The notes under the pieces were generated by a model, which was not told the DNA's origin, ran no database searches, and saw only the letters and a program-made list of their open reading frames with translations. Below are positions 23,581-36,738 of a stretch of 64,000 nt of DNA, piece after piece. Every line of letters begins with the position of its first letter. Positions within the stretch are counted from its first letter, which is position 1. Source of the DNA: Cryptomeria japonica (lineage: Eukaryota; Streptophyta; Pinopsida; Cupressales; Cupressaceae); NCBI RefSeq assembly GCF_030272615.1, contig NC_081414.1:310819664-310883663 (forward strand). The letters are read 5' to 3'. A program made the translations under genes and the position numbers.

Positions 23581-24800
23581 CCATCTCTCTCTTGGACTCT
23601 CTAGCAATGATCATGTCTACTAAAACATCAAGATGATCGATCTCATCCATGCTCAAATCTACATCTTCATTATCCATCACATATCGCACTAATGATAAAT
23701 ATAGGGGATTGTGCAATTGAAATGGCATCAACGACGACTTTGAACATGTCAACAAATCTATATAACCTATCGTCATTTGTATCATGTTGAAGTCGACATC
23801 CTTTAAGCCAATATTAGATGTATGATGCTTTGCACTCGCCTCAAGATACATACCTTGTGTGTCTCCCTTTGCAGCAATAGAACGATTTGTAGGTGGATCC
23901 TAATGTGCACCAGTGTTGGGCTCACTTGGGTGATGAGAATAATGAGATCCTGAATGTGGATGAAATATAGAACCCACATGACCTTTGAGCTCTATTATGT
24001 GGATATGATGCTCTGATGCAATGAATGCACATGTGTCCAATATATCCTCAACCAAACTAATAAAAGTAACTCGAGCCATATCTCTTGTAAGACCCTCCAG
24101 GTTAGCAAGTGAAGGGATTCCCTCTATGTCATAAGGATCATCTAAGTTATTCATAGGATGTGTTGTAAATGAAGATTTGGAACTCGGACCAGTCATCAAA
24201 CATTGGGCCACTTGATCACTAGATATTGAAGTGGCTACAACTGCAATGTCACCCTCTATCAATGGCTTGTTGAAGTTGGGTATCAAGGACAACCTTATTT
24301 GTCGCAAGAGATATTGAATGAGCAATAGTTGGTTCCCTCTGATCAACAAGGATCCTATATGCTGGAATCTCTTGACCTGCTCAACGATAAGCGTCCCTAT
24401 CGACAATGCTACCATGACTTTGACCTAAATATGGTGGAAAATTAGTATAGTTGACATTGCGCTTCAAACGAAGCTCAATATACAATTGTTATGCGACATA
24501 AAGTGGAATTTGGTCCTTATTTGGATAACAATCATGTACTACAAGGAAGCATGGGTATATCATAGCAGCCATCTCATGATCCTCACATCTTGTAACCTGA
24601 TATCCCTTCACAACATTTTAACCCAAATCTGATGGAAAACATTTCTCTTTTAGGTTTTCCTCGAGCACTAAACCCTAAACCTCAGTAAGGGACAAACCTC
24701 AACTAAATTCTATCCTGGAAAGAATATTCATGATAAACTCAACAAAATAGGTACTAGTGCACTGAATATCATCTCTAATATTGACTAGGCTATCTAGCAT
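23576..24800 (-). pseudogene. Unidentified protein-coding frame between inverted TC and GA arrays
   Basis: 24415 down to 23576 is one minus-strand frame of 280 codons broken by a single TAG at 23900-23902. Upstream to about 24800 further pieces in shifted frames read naturally (NIRDDIQCTSTYFVEFIMN, MAAMIYPCFLVVHDCYPNKD, QLYIELRLKRNVNYTNFPPY). The total is roughly 400 codons. Composition is that of a real soluble protein. I see no transmembrane segment, zinc finger or catalytic signature and do not recognise a family. Its position between oppositely oriented TC/GA arrays suggests it could be cargo of, or a gene encoded by, a fold-back transposon. Confidence 0.5.
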
Positions 24801-25600
<800 letters not shown>

Positions 25601-25608
25601 GGATATTA

Positions 25609-25930
25609 ATGGACGACCCTTCCCCAAACATGCAGAGCAATTTAGTGATGGACATTGGAACTACAACTTTAAATTTGGTTATTGATGAGGTAGTGCTTTC
25701 TCTTCTATTAGAGGATTCGAGGTGGAATAACTATAAATTAGCCAACAAAGTACTATTTACTTGTAAATATTCCAAGGAAAAATGTGAGTAGAGAAATAAG
25801 GAAAAGGATCTAGGACAAGACATAAGTTTTTTAGGAGATCTAAGTCTCTTGGTAAATTCAAACAAGTATGATGGGAATGTAGTAATAAAGACCACATAAA
25901 CAAGGATGTGTTTGGTATTATAGTAGTTCT
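25609..25930 (+). pseudogene. Ty1/copia gag C-terminal remnant
   Basis: The frame starting at 25609 (MDDPSPN...LVIDEVVLSLLLEDSRWNNYK) has the copia gag segment that precedes the zinc knuckle. After a frameshift near 25800 a degenerate CCHC follows (WECSNKDHINKDV, near 25870-25910) with its first and last cysteines lost. The palindromic microsatellite block interrupts it on the right. Confidence 0.6.
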
Positions 25931-25988
25931 TTCATTGGTAAACTCTATATTTTATGTTTCATTAGAAAAAAAATGAAGATTTTAGTTA

Positions 25989-26052
25989 TTTTAAAGAGAT
26001 TAAATCCCTTAAATACATACATACATACATATGTATGTATGTATGTATGTAT

Positions 26053-26118
<66 letters not shown>

Positions 26119-26184
26119 GTATGTATGTATGTATGTGTGTGTATATGCATACATACATACATATGTATGTATGTATGTATGTAT

Positions 26185-26260
<76 letters not shown>

Positions 26261-26388
26261 GTATGTGTGTGTATATGCATACATACATACATACATATGT
26301 ATGTATGTATGTGTGTGTATATGCATACATACATACATACATATGTATGTATGTATGTATGTATTTAAGGGATTTAATCTCTTTAAAA
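25989..26388. repeat. 400-bp palindrome with microsatellite interior
   Basis: A unique 28-bp arm (25989-26016, starting ttttaaagagattaaatccc) recurs perfectly inverted at 26361-26388. The interior consists of (CATA)n, (TATG)n, (CA)n and (TA)n blocks that are themselves largely self-complementary. All long frames predicted here in both strands are artefacts of this structure. Confidence 0.95.
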
Positions 26389-26523
26389 AATATATATATA
26401 TATATACACACACACACATACATACATATATAAATGTATATGTATATGTATATGCATGTGTATGTACATGTACACACACACACATATACATATATACTAT
26501 ATATATGTATACGCATATACATA
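26389..26523. repeat. Mixed (TA)/(CA)/(TATG) microsatellite
   Basis: Continues the repeat block to the LTR start at 26524. Confidence 0.9.
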
Positions 26524-27350
26524 TGTAGACACTTAAATTTGGTTAATTAATTTAGTCAAATTTATTTCCTTTATCCATTTAATTAATTAAAATATCTTAA
26601 TTAATTAATTTTATACAATTAATTAATGATCCCTCTCCAATCCCTTTTATTAACTAATTGATCCCCCCCTCCTCGTTGAAATAATTAAATGATTATTTAA
26701 ATATGTCAGTTTCCTCCTAACTTTAACCCCTGACCTAACCCTTGTCCTAGCCCTAGGGTCCTAACCAACCCTATCCATCCAAACCTCCCCCAACCTAGTC
26801 ACCCTCCAAACATCCCAACCAACCCTATCCTATCCCTCCTAACCTCCATATGTGCACATCCTAACCAACTTTCCTAGTTTTGGGAAAAATATCCTATTTT
26901 GGGTGGCTTTTCCCAAAACGGACATCTTTCCTTCCTAGTTGACCTACGTGTCCCTTTTGAGGACAAGGGTCTCCTCTTCACCTCCTCTTCCCTTCCTCAT
27001 CTTGCCTATTTAATCCCTCCTTTTTTAGACCATTTCATCCATCTTCATACTATCACACTATTACTCTGCCAAAATTGCTACTCACATCACATCGCATATT
27101 TCACCAACCATCTTCGCATTTGCATTTGCCATCGTGGAGCATAATCGAACATCCGTTGACGTCATGAGCACACATCCAATCCTAGAATAATCAAATTAAA
27201 GTAGGAAATGCAGTTTGTTTTGTTTATCACTTTGTTCTTCGTTTTAGTTTTATCATTCTAATCTTGAGGTGTTTGAGTTTAATGGATTGTTTGTTTGTTT
27301 TCTTCGTTATTTCAATCATTTAGATTAGCTTGCACATTTTCCCTCACACA
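26524..27350 (+). repeat. 5' LTR of element F (probable)
   Basis: TG...CA, 827 bp, with AT-rich taattaatt motifs near the start as in the LTR of D. It ends ccctcacaca before ttttctagcacgcctgatgggaccc-type sequence, which resembles the primer region of some plant gypsy elements. A TATTTAATCCCTCC segment at about 27006 and a TATA-poor context leave the promoter undefined. No second LTR is available for comparison. Confidence 0.5.
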
Positions 27351-27479
27351 TTTTCTAGCACGCCTGATGGGACCCAGTTCATGGGTCATTCTAACATTTT
27401 GTTGTTGTTTGAGTGTATTTTTTAACAAATTTTGAGCACTTGCAGGCAAACAAGCGGAGCTATAAGAGGAATTCTGCCT

Positions 27480-29940
27480 CTATTTTATCAATCCCACGAT
27501 TTCACGAAACGATGGGATCGCGCCCTAAACCAACGAGTTCGCAATAGAAAGCGACATGAGCGCTTTTATCATTTTCGTACGGAAGGTAAAATTTCTTTAT
27601 TTTAGTTTTGGGATTTTGTAAATGCTTTTTGCAATTTTCTGCACAATAGTGAGATCGCGCCCTAAACCAGCGGGTTTGCAACCTGAAACAATGGGTTTGC
27701 ATTTAGGCCTTTTTAGTGAAATTCATAGTTTTGTATGCTTAAAATTTGCAAGTTGTGCTTTTTTCATGAAATAGCGGGTTTGCAAAGTGAAATAGTGGAT
27801 TTTCATTTAGGCATTTTTAGTGAAATTCACAGTTTTGTATGCTTAAACTTTGCAAGTTGTGCTTTTTTCATGAAATAGCGAGTTTGCATTTAGGCCTTTT
27901 TAGTGAAATTCACAGTTTTGTATGCTTAAAATTTGCAAGTTGTGCTTTTTTTTATGAAATAGAGGTCTTGCACCCTGGAATAGCGGGTTTGCTACCTGAA
28001 ATAGAGGGTTTGCATGTTCTAGTTTGAAATAGCAAGTTTGTATTGTGTTGTAGCGGGTTCACTCATTATCATTTACATGATTTTCATAATGCTATTTTTG
28101 GACTAATCTGCTAACTTGTGTGTTTTTTGATGATATTTTTGTTAACATTTGTGCAGCTAATCGTGTAATTGAATACCCCATGCTTTTAAAACAATAACAA
28201 TTGGTTGCAGGACCACTAAAGAGGGGTTTCACGAAAATATATTTCATTTATTTCTTTTCATTTTTGCATGTATGTCTTCTACTTAATCTAGGCACACTTC
28301 ATTTTATTAAAGGAAATGAACGCCATGTTTTTTATGTTTGGCACAATTGTGCACACGTAGGGTGGACCGACAGTTACACCTATTATCCTCTCCCCTCACC
28401 TTTGCGAACCTTGGGTGACGAGAAAGGTGGTTAATGATGCCCATTTTAATCTTTAGGAGAGAATCACCTCTTGGGAGCCTCATCACCTAAAGGGAGTGTT
28501 TCAAAACAATGACACGTTGGGGATAACATCTCTCTCAGCACGACCTCGAGTAGTGTTTTTTGAGCCGCTATATAAAAAACCCGATCAAACGGCTGAAAAG
28601 TTGAGTGAATTCGTCGTATGTGGAGGCCTTCTCTACACTGATAATATCAATTAAAGTCTTAAGTGGCTTGCTTCGAGAATCCATTGTTGGACTTGACCCA
28701 TCAGAAAATTACTACAAACCATTGCTATAGTGACCCCAATCCTTCTACTTGTTGACTTAGGCATTGTGATACGTGCATGCCGAAGACATCCCTCATGTAC
28801 CCCCCAATTTGAGATAGAAAATTTCTCGAGATCTTCGAGTCTTTAGAAATTCAAAGCTTGGCATGCCCAAAAAGTGTGTACCGAGGGTGGAGCCAATGCT
28901 GCCAAGCTTCTATCTATTCGATTGGATGTGGTATTCTGGGCTAGGGGATTCAACAAGTACAGTCATTTGACTATCTTAGGAAGTACATGATTGTTCATGT
29001 TTTTATCATATTCATATGCTTGATGTGTTTGTGCAAGAACAATCTTTTGCCAAAATCAGTCTAAATCGTCATACACATCACATTTCACACAGTCTTAGTT
29101 GTTGTTGTCCTACAACAGGTTTGCTTCCCAGTATAATGGGAATGCCTTTGTCTTGAGCTAGATTGACATACTTTGCGTAATCACTGTTATTTGAATTCTC
29201 GCGAGTTTGCTTTGAAAACTCACGGGTTTTCTCTTTACTCTAGTGGGATTGTTGTCAGTCTCAACTATCATTTTCCATCTTTTTGCATTCTAGCGGGTTT
29301 TCACTCTGAAGCAGTAGGTTTGCTTTTTATAGTGTCTGTTACCTTGTTCCAGCAGGTTTGCACCCTGAAATAGCGGATTTGCATCCTGAAACAACGAGTT
29401 CACTTTTTATAGTGTTTGTTACCCTGTTCCAGTGGGTTTGCACCATGAAATAGCCGGTTTGCACCCTGAAACAGTGGATTCACTTTTTATAGTGTATGTT
29501 ACCTTGTTCCAGTAGGGACCATGAAATAGTGGGTTTTCACCTTGAAATAGTGGGTTTGCTTTTTATAGTGTCTGTTACCCTGTTCCAACGGGTTTGCATC
29601 TTGAAACAAAATGTTTGCATTTTTATTGTTATGTTGTTCAAGTATTTTTTAGTCAATTTGAAGCTTGCCAGCCTTGTTATAGTGATTTTGCACCCTAGTC
29701 CAACAGGTTCGCTATCAGTCTCACCTGTCATCTCAGTTATTGATACTATAGTGGGTTTGCACCTTGAAATAGAAGGTTTGCTACCTAAAATAGCAGCCTT
29801 GCATGTTTTAGTTTGGAATAGCGGGTTTGATCATTACTATGGCAGGTTCACCTCTTCCTTCATCAAGTTTGATCCTTTTGTCTTGTTATACTACAAAAAT
29901 TTGTCCAAACGAGTTTGCTTCGTAGTCTAGTGGGATTGCC
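27480..29940 (+). repeat. Leader minisatellite of 'tagcgggtttgca' units
   Basis: More than 25 variants of gaaatagcgggtttgcaccct (about 21 bp) occur in two blocks, 27520-28070 and 29190-29850. They are embedded in higher-order units. The first block repeats a 80-106-bp unit containing ggcctttttagtgaaattcacag. The second repeats a unit of about 120 bp containing tttttatagtgtctgttacc. The frames that run through them have no conserved domain. Confidence 0.85.
28200..29170 (+). other. Leader segment of element F between the minisatellite blocks
   Basis: Mixed-composition DNA without a credible ORF. Confidence 0.4.
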
Positions 29941-30229
29941 TTATTCCCACGATCCAGTTTGCATTCGCTTGAGTCGTCATTGTCATCCATCTTAGTTTGC
30001 CTTTGTATTTTTTAGTATCCTCATTGCTTGCATAGTTGCATCACTACCATCACTTCTAGCTTATATCGTTATTATCGTCTACTAGGGTCTCGACTTGCAT
30101 GGTTGCTTTTATCATATGAGTTGGTATTCGTCACCTTAGTTATCATCATCTTGGTTCTTGCATCCTAACTATCGTCCATTATCACTTCTTGTCTTCCAAT
30201 TTGCGTCATCATTGCCTTCTTCCTAGGTC

Positions 30230-31326
30230 ATCAATCCAAACATCAAATGTCCAAAATTGAACATCAAATGTCACCCTCTTTTCAACTTCCTCGGAGTCAG
30301 TCCCCATCCTAGTTTGAGCTGGTCATTCATCCTATTCTGAGCTTTTGTCTGCCCTCCTTTTCCATCTTTCATCTCTTTCCAACTCATCAACTAATCGCCA
30401 TTTTATTATGATGAGTTTGATCATCCTTCATTATCTTGGATTGCATCTCATTCCGATGATGATGAGGGTATGGTTGGTCAAGACGAATATGAAATTAAAA
30501 ATCTTGATGCTCTCATCCTTAGCAATCTTGAACCAAGTGTCTGATACCTAAATCTTATTGTTCATCCTAGCTACTCTACCATTCCTCTATGTGCATCCAA
30601 TCATAATCCTTATCACATCTTTGACAATGGAAATCCATCATGTCTTCCGCCCACATCTCCCTCATGTATCACCTCCACGTATCCCTCCATACCTCCATCT
30701 TTTCCTCACAACGCTACCACTTACATCCCTAATCCAAATCCACCATCTCATTATCCCCAAATCAATTACATGATCCCTAATCCTAATCCTCCATCTTATC
30801 CAAATCTGCCATCATTTGTCACAGAAGCTATTACTAGGGGCATGAATTTCACAATGACATTATCTTCTATGCCCCCACCCATCCAATCAGTATCATGCGT
30901 CATTAGTGCCTCTCAATGTCAACCTCAAGTGATATCATAACCTGTTGTTTCACAATCGAGATTCAGTTATCTACAAGCACCGCCTTCATTCATTGTTGTG
31001 ATAAACACTCATCAATTAGTGAGTGGCACTAGTCACAATCCCCCATCCTAACTTAGTCCACCTTCATCTACCTCATCCTACCTCAATCCACCACCATCCA
31101 CTTCATCCCACCACAATCCTCCACCATCCATTCCCTCATCTAATCCACCAACTTCACCTCCAACTCCCACATCTATCATTCCTCTCCCACTTCCTAACAC
31201 CATCGAAAACCTTCCATCCATTGAGATTCTTCCATCGCAATCCCCATCACCTACTCCTACCATCAATCAAACTCAATCCAAGGGTCCTTCCATCCACTTC
31301 AACTATCCCAATTGAAGAGCCTCTCA
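30230..31326 (+). pseudogene. Gag-like N-terminal region of element F, proline/serine-rich
   Basis: The frame from about 30400 reads FDHPSLSWIASHSDDDEGMV then DEYEIKNLDALILSNL, followed by a long Pro/Asn/Ser-rich linker made from tccacc/catccc repeats (30640-31300). An acidic start followed by a disordered Pro-rich stretch fits the upstream part of gag in large gypsy elements. No matrix/capsid core or zinc knuckle is reached before element E cuts it off. The product assignment is inference from position. Confidence 0.4.
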
Positions 31327-31476
31327 TCTATTGGCTTTATGATTATTTTTGTATTTGATGACTTCATGTGTTGTCATTGATAGCACATCTGTTTTGATTG
31401 TCATGGTCATCTTAGTATACCAAGTTAAGATAAATCGGTATATTTGAGTCATTATATTGTTAACCAGTATTATATG
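31327..31476 (+). repeat. 5' LTR of element E, first part
   Basis: Matches 48843-48990 at the start of the 3' LTR. The terminal TG has decayed to TA. It ends at ...gtattatatg, where copia B (and later A) inserted. Confidence 0.85.
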
Positions 31477-31477
31477 T
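31473..31477. other. Target duplication of copia A, left copy (TATGT)
   Basis: Identical to 37188-37192. It overlaps 31472-31476 (ATATG), the left target copy of copia B. Confidence 0.9.
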
Positions 31478-31908
31478 TGTTGGTGTAAATAAATATTCAT
31501 CATGGATATTATTACACTTTACTTAAGTTAACTTAGGATAATGCATCTCTTCGTAGTTTGGATATGAGACACTTAGGGAAGTGTGCCCATAGGGATATAG
31601 CTTGTAGGAAAAATTCCACCTTTTATGGTCTTATTTTGTTGTTACACTCAACATTCAGTGGGTCATCCACTTCTTGTGGAATATTATATTATTTCTCCTA
31701 CCTACCCTTGTTTCTCATTGAGCCACATGTGATGATTGTGTGCTCGTACATCCATATGGCCTTGCCTATATAAGCAGGCTCATATTCATTGTATTTGTTA
31801 ATCCAGTTGATCATTTGTATATTGATGAGAATACAATTTGTTCTTGTCATTCTTTTGTCTCTCTTTATACTATTCATTGTGCCCTTGGTCTTGGCAAAAT
31901 CTCACATG
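31478..31908 (+). repeat. 5' LTR of copia A
   Basis: Starts TGTTGGTGTAAAT and ends AAATCTCACA. A TATATAAG box at about 31764 is a likely promoter, with transcription starting shortly after. Confidence 0.92.
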
Positions 31909-31920
31909 GTATCAGAGATA
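31909..31920 (+). other. Primer-binding site of copia A
   Basis: TGGTATCAGAGA immediately after the LTR; iMet type. Confidence 0.9.
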
Positions 31921-32859
31921 TTGGGGTTTCATTGATTGGTTTTGGGAGACATCTTGGAAGGCTTCTATTTTCATATCTGAGGTATTGCGCATTTTGGAGG
32001 CATCCTAGAGCATTTTCAACCTCACCATTGCGTCCATGAGGTCGTTTCCATAAAAAATTGAGTATAAACTTGACCTATTTTGGCGAAAGTCAAATTTTGG
32101 GTGTTGGAGAATTTTTTTGCCCAATTCGGGCAATACGGTACAAAATTTCAGAATTTTTCAAAAAAAAAAAAAAAATTCTAAAAAAAAATTTTCCAGTTAA
32201 AAATCTTTTTCCCTTCTGCCCATTCAACAGTGCACGGTCAGTGCCCAGTCAACATTTTTTGAAAATTTTTAGACCCCTCTCCGTTGAGCAGTTTGGATTT
32301 TTGGGTCAACTTTGGAGGCTCATAACTTGCTCAATTTTGCTCCTTTTTGGGTGAATTTTTTTTTTATTTGGGCTAGTTTTTTGTGCTCTTCACATTGGTG
32401 TGATTATTTTATAATTATCTCACTTGTACTTTTCCAATCCTCAAATTTTCAACTTCAAAGGCTTCGTTTGAGCTCATACAACCTCCTTTTCAGGTGTCGT
32501 TTTGTTTGAAAGTGCATATTTTTTTGTCTACTTTCATAATCTATGATCAGTTTTTAGAGATTTTGAGTGGATATTTTACTTTCAGATATTGGTCTTTTTT
32601 GGCCTATTTGGTACTTGTAATTTGCTTGGATCTTTAGTTTAGATCACTTGCATTATTAGTTTGAGTCTCCTTTGGCCTCATTGAGACAGTTGTAAAGTTG
32701 AAATCAGAAGTCCACTTTGCCATTTTTTGCAAGTGGCCCATTGTACACACACTAAGTATAAAGTGTCAAATCATCATTTTTTGGGGGGGGAGGAGGTTCT
32801 TTGATTGAGTGAATTTGGGGGGTTGTCTTGTGTGATTGTGTCTCTCTTTCCTTGTGCTC
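31921..32859 (+). other. Untranslated leader of copia A
   Basis: T-rich leader with no supported coding sequence. It contains phrases (tttggaggcataacttgctc-like) shared in style with the leaders of copia B and C. Confidence 0.6.
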
Positions 32860-33730
32860 TTTCATTTTTGCTGCAACAAGTCCTCATAAATTTCCACCTT
32901 TAACTCCACATAATTATGCATCTTGGAAAATTAAAGTATGAAGCAAATTAATAGAAAAAGGTCTCACATATTACATAGATGGAACAATAGCAACACCACC
33001 CGATCCTAAGGCTGATCCTAATGCTCAGTTAGAATGGCTCACTAAGAATTGCATGGCTCTTGGAACTTTGCGTAAGTATATATCAGATGACCTCATTTTT
33101 CACATTGAGAAGTGTACTACAATCAAAGAGGCTTGGGATATGTTTCAGAAATTGTATGGTCAAGTTGATAAAATCAGAGGTTACAAGATTGACAATGAGC
33201 TCGCCAACTTGGATCCCAAGAGTTTTGATACAATCCAAGATTATGTCACCAAAGCAAATGAGCTAAGAGCAAAGCTAAAGGATTATGGAATTGACAAAAA
33301 GGATGCTCAGTTGATATTCAACTTGTTGGACAAGATTGCACCAGAATATGCAACATTTGTTTCAAGCTTCTAAACTCATTGTTTGACAGTGGGGAGCTCC
33401 TACATTATGCCTTCATTTGATGCTTTCAAAGAAATGTTGATATTAGAACAATCTAAGTTGTTGAACACGGGGCTTCTCAAGTCTTCAAAGTCCAAGGTTT
33501 TGGTGGCTAATCAAGGGAGTCAAGGGAAACAAGGCAAAGATTCCAACAAGAAGAAGAAGCAATCTAAGTCAAAGCCACGATAGGAAAAAGGACAATCATC
33601 CTCTCCATCACAAGGTGATTTTTCATTCTCTTCCAAGAAGGGGACTCCACCTAAGAAGGATAAACCAACTTGTGCATATTGCAAGAAGTATGGTCATGAT
33701 GAGCATCGATACCACATCAAGCAAGTTGAT
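32860..33730 (+). pseudogene. Copia A gag
   Basis: Frame 2 from about 32860 reads PPLTPHNYASWKIKV, then a UBN2-type gag core (LRKYISDDLIFHIEKCTTIK, AWDMFQKLYG, ELRAKLKDYGIDKKDAQLIF) and a Lys-rich linker. A zinc knuckle CAYCKKYGHDEHRYH follows (33670-33715) in which the last Cys is Tyr. Stops interrupt at about 32939 (TGA), 33371 (TAA) and 33584 (TAG). All are single-base lesions in an otherwise open frame. Confidence 0.88.
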
Positions 33731-36437
33731 GAGTTGACAAATCTTCTTAAGAAAAATAACATTAACTTGCCATTTGCCTATACAAAGAATGATTCATCTA
33801 CTTCCTCTTCCTCACAGTCTAAGGGAAAAGGGCAAGCATTTGTGGCTACAATGGGTTCTTCACAACAATGGATACTTGACTTGGGTGCCTCTTATCACAT
33901 GGGTTCTATAAAGGAGCAGTTTTCTTCATTGGAGCCATCAAAGGTACCTTACATTTACATAGGTGATGATACACAAGTTGAGGTTGAAGGGAAAGGTTCG
34001 GTTGACATGGATGATGGAACATTTTAGAATGTTCTCTATGTTCCTAACTTGTCTACCAACCTTATCTCTATTTACCAAATCACTCACTATGGGAATGGGA
34101 AAAAGGTTGAGTTTACACCTGATTCAGTTGTGGTAAAGGAACTTGATGATAATGCATTGGTAGCAGTGGGACAAGTCAATGACAACTCAAGGCTTTATTC
34201 ATTCTCCCACTTTGTGCCAAGTTATCCTTCTAGGGCCTTGCTTACTCATTCAAATTCATAAATTAAGCTATGGCATGAGCGGTTTGGTCACCTCAACTAC
34301 TGCTATCTTTAGTAGCTCAGCACTAAAGACATGGTCATAGGTCTACCTCGAATTAGTTTTTAAGAGGGTGTATGTTCAGGGTGTTCCATGGGCAAGCATC
34401 CCAAGGATAAGTTTGATAAGGGACAAGCTTGGAGAGCTTTGGAAGTTCTTCAACTTATTCACAGCGATGTAGCAAGTCCATTTCCAACACCTTCGTTTAG
34501 TAAGGCTCGCTATGTCCTCACATTCATTGATGACTACTCCCACTTCACTTGGGTCTACTTTCTTATTCGTAAGAGTGAAGTGTTTAACAGATTTCAAGAC
34601 TTCAAGACTCGTGTGGAGAAGCAATCCAGGAAAGTGGTCAAGATTCTTCGCACAGATAATGGAAGGGAATATGTGAACAAAAGACTTGAGGATTTTTGTA
34701 CATTTGAGGGGATTGATCTTCAACATTTTGTTGCATACACTCCATAGCAGAACGGAGTTGCAAAACACAAGAATAGAACTCTCAAAGAAATGGCTAGCTG
34801 TATGATACATGCATGTTCTCTTGATCCCACCTTTTGGACAGAGGCTATCAGTTGTGCCACACACATCCAGAGGCAACGTATTGCTCCTTTTGAGGCTTGG
34901 GTTGGTAGGAAACCAATTGTGAGACATTTCTGAGTCTTTGGGTGTCTAGCATGGGCTCGCAAACCTTTGCATAAACGCAAGGCATTGGAACCTCAGATAG
35001 GCCTTGCATATTTGTTGGATATCATGAGGGTGTTAAGGCATATAGATTGATGGATCCTGAGACACATGAGGTGTTTATTGAGAGGAGTGTTCACTTTGAG
35101 GAAATATATCCTAGCTTAGCCTCGCTACCTCCCCCACCTTCCTCCATTGTGGATAGTGATGCCAGTGATTTAGATGATGAGACTCCTTCAACTTCAACTC
35201 GCAGGGTTACACCTCCGTAGGGTCCAGTTGCAGTTGAGGAGCCTCGTTCTCCCCCTCCACCTAGACCTCGTTGCGCTTGACAGACACTTGAGTTAGCGGG
35301 TTCTCTTATTGGGGATCCTTTAGATACATAGAGGACTCGATCATAGCATCAGGACCTTCCACATGCATTCATTGCTACTGCTTCTGATCCACATACATTT
35401 CGGGAAGCATCAGGGGTTCCTGAGTGGGACCATGCTATGGAGGAAGAGTATAGTTCCTTGATGAGGAACAACACATGGGATTTAGTCCATCTCCCTAAGG
35501 GGAGAAAGATGGTTTGATGTAAGTGGATTTATCGGACCAAGTTTGTAGTGGATGGTAGTGTGGATAAGTATAAGGCTCAGCTTGTTGCGAAAGGTTTCTC
35601 TCAGGTTCCAAGTGTTGACTATACTGAGACCTTTGCGCCCGTAGCCAAGATGAACTCCATTCGCCTGACACTTGCTATTGTCGCATCTCATGGTTGGGCT
35701 ATACATCAGATGGATGTGAAGAGTTCTTTTCTTCATGGGGATCTTGATGAGGAGATTTATATGGAGCAGCCACAGGGTTTCATCCAGAATTCTTCCTTGG
35801 TTTGCAGACTACGGAAATCTCTCTATGACCTTAAGCAGGCCCCCAGGGCTTGGTACGCCAATATGGATTCTTTTCTTCTCTCAGCAGGGTTCACCAGGTG
35901 CCATTCTAATCCGAATGTCTACATTTTGCACCAAGGTACACATCACTATGGGATTCACTATGCAACAGGCATAGGACTTCGCTTGGTTGTTTACACAAAC
36001 TCCGTTTGGGCTGGTAATCTTGATGATCGTAAGTCTATTTTAGGTTACAGTTTTCACCTTGGTTTTGGCCCCATTTGTTGGCAGAGCAAGAAGTGGCATG
36101 CTACTTCTCTCTCTTTGACTGAGGTTGAGTATCGAGGAGTTGTTAACGCAGCGACTAAGACCATTTGGCTTCAACAAATTCTCATAGATTTTGGGTTCAC
36201 CATTCCACGAACGATAGTTCTACATTGCGACAATCAGAGTGCTATTACAATCTCGAAGAACCCAGTCCAGCACCAGCAGACCAAACACATCGAGATATGC
36301 ACTACATCTGAGAGTCGATTCAGGAGCAGGTCATTGATTTGCAGTATTGTCCTACAACGGAGCAGGTTGTAGACATATTCACCAAACCTTTCACCGAGAG
36401 TAAGTTCCAATAGTTGTGAGCTCTCTTGGGGGTGTAA
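33731..36437 (+). pseudogene. Copia A pol (protease, integrase, RT fragment, RNase H)
   Basis: Protease WILDLGASYHM (33870). GAG_pre-integrase LWHERFGHLNY (34271). Integrase core with HSD, FIDDYSHFTW and RTDNGREY (34460-34930). A one-base frameshift occurs near 35000. RT starts CKWIYRTKFVVDGSVDKYKA and QLVAKGFSQ (35520) and keeps motif A (MDVKSSFLHG). At about 35942 it jumps directly into the region before RNase H (GIHYATGIG): roughly 470 bp including the YVDD catalytic box are missing compared with copia C. RNase H (VYTNSVWAGN, SLTEVEYRG) follows, with another frameshift near 36295. At least eleven stops occur, mostly TAG. Confidence 0.92.
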
Positions 36438-36738
36438 GATGTCTCATTAGGGGGGGTCAGCTGACTTCTCCTTCCTCTCTTGTGGGGGGGGGGACTTTTT
36501 CTTCTTTAAGGTTTTGTCCTTCTTCTTTGAGAGTCTTTTGTACATTCATCTCTCTTTTGGGGGGGAGTTTTTTCCCATTGGGTTTTCTCCGTTTCTCCAT
36601 TTGTGAGAGATTGCATTGCATGTAGTTTTGCTTGCATTTGCATATTGTACATGGGTACCTATCATGGCCTAGTAGCCGGGACCCATCTTGCATTGTTGAC
36701 TTGAGTCTTCGTTCCCCTAAGTTGCACTTAAGGGGGGG

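Larger units (their letters stand above)
26524..31326 (+). mobile_element. Element F: 5' part of a gypsy-type LTR retrotransposon
   Basis: It begins TGTAGACAC, the same LTR terminus type as element D (minus strand, 56407). After an LTR-like segment come a primer-site-like stretch, a long repeat-rich leader and a gag-like start. It is then cut by element E at 31327, so pol and the 3' LTR are not in the window on this side. Confidence 0.6.

Noticed and set aside
25945-26528. Several overlapping long frames on both strands (Thr/His/Tyr or Val/Cys repeats)
   Set aside because: Pure translation of (CATA)n, (CA)n and (TATG)n microsatellites within a palindrome.
27480-29940. CRISPR-like or structured RNA array
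   Set aside because: Units are contiguous degenerate minisatellites in a plant retroelement leader, without unique spacers of constant length.
31023-31358. 111-codon His/Pro-rich frame
   Set aside because: Shifted frame of the tccacc-repeat linker of the element F gag-like region; no domain.
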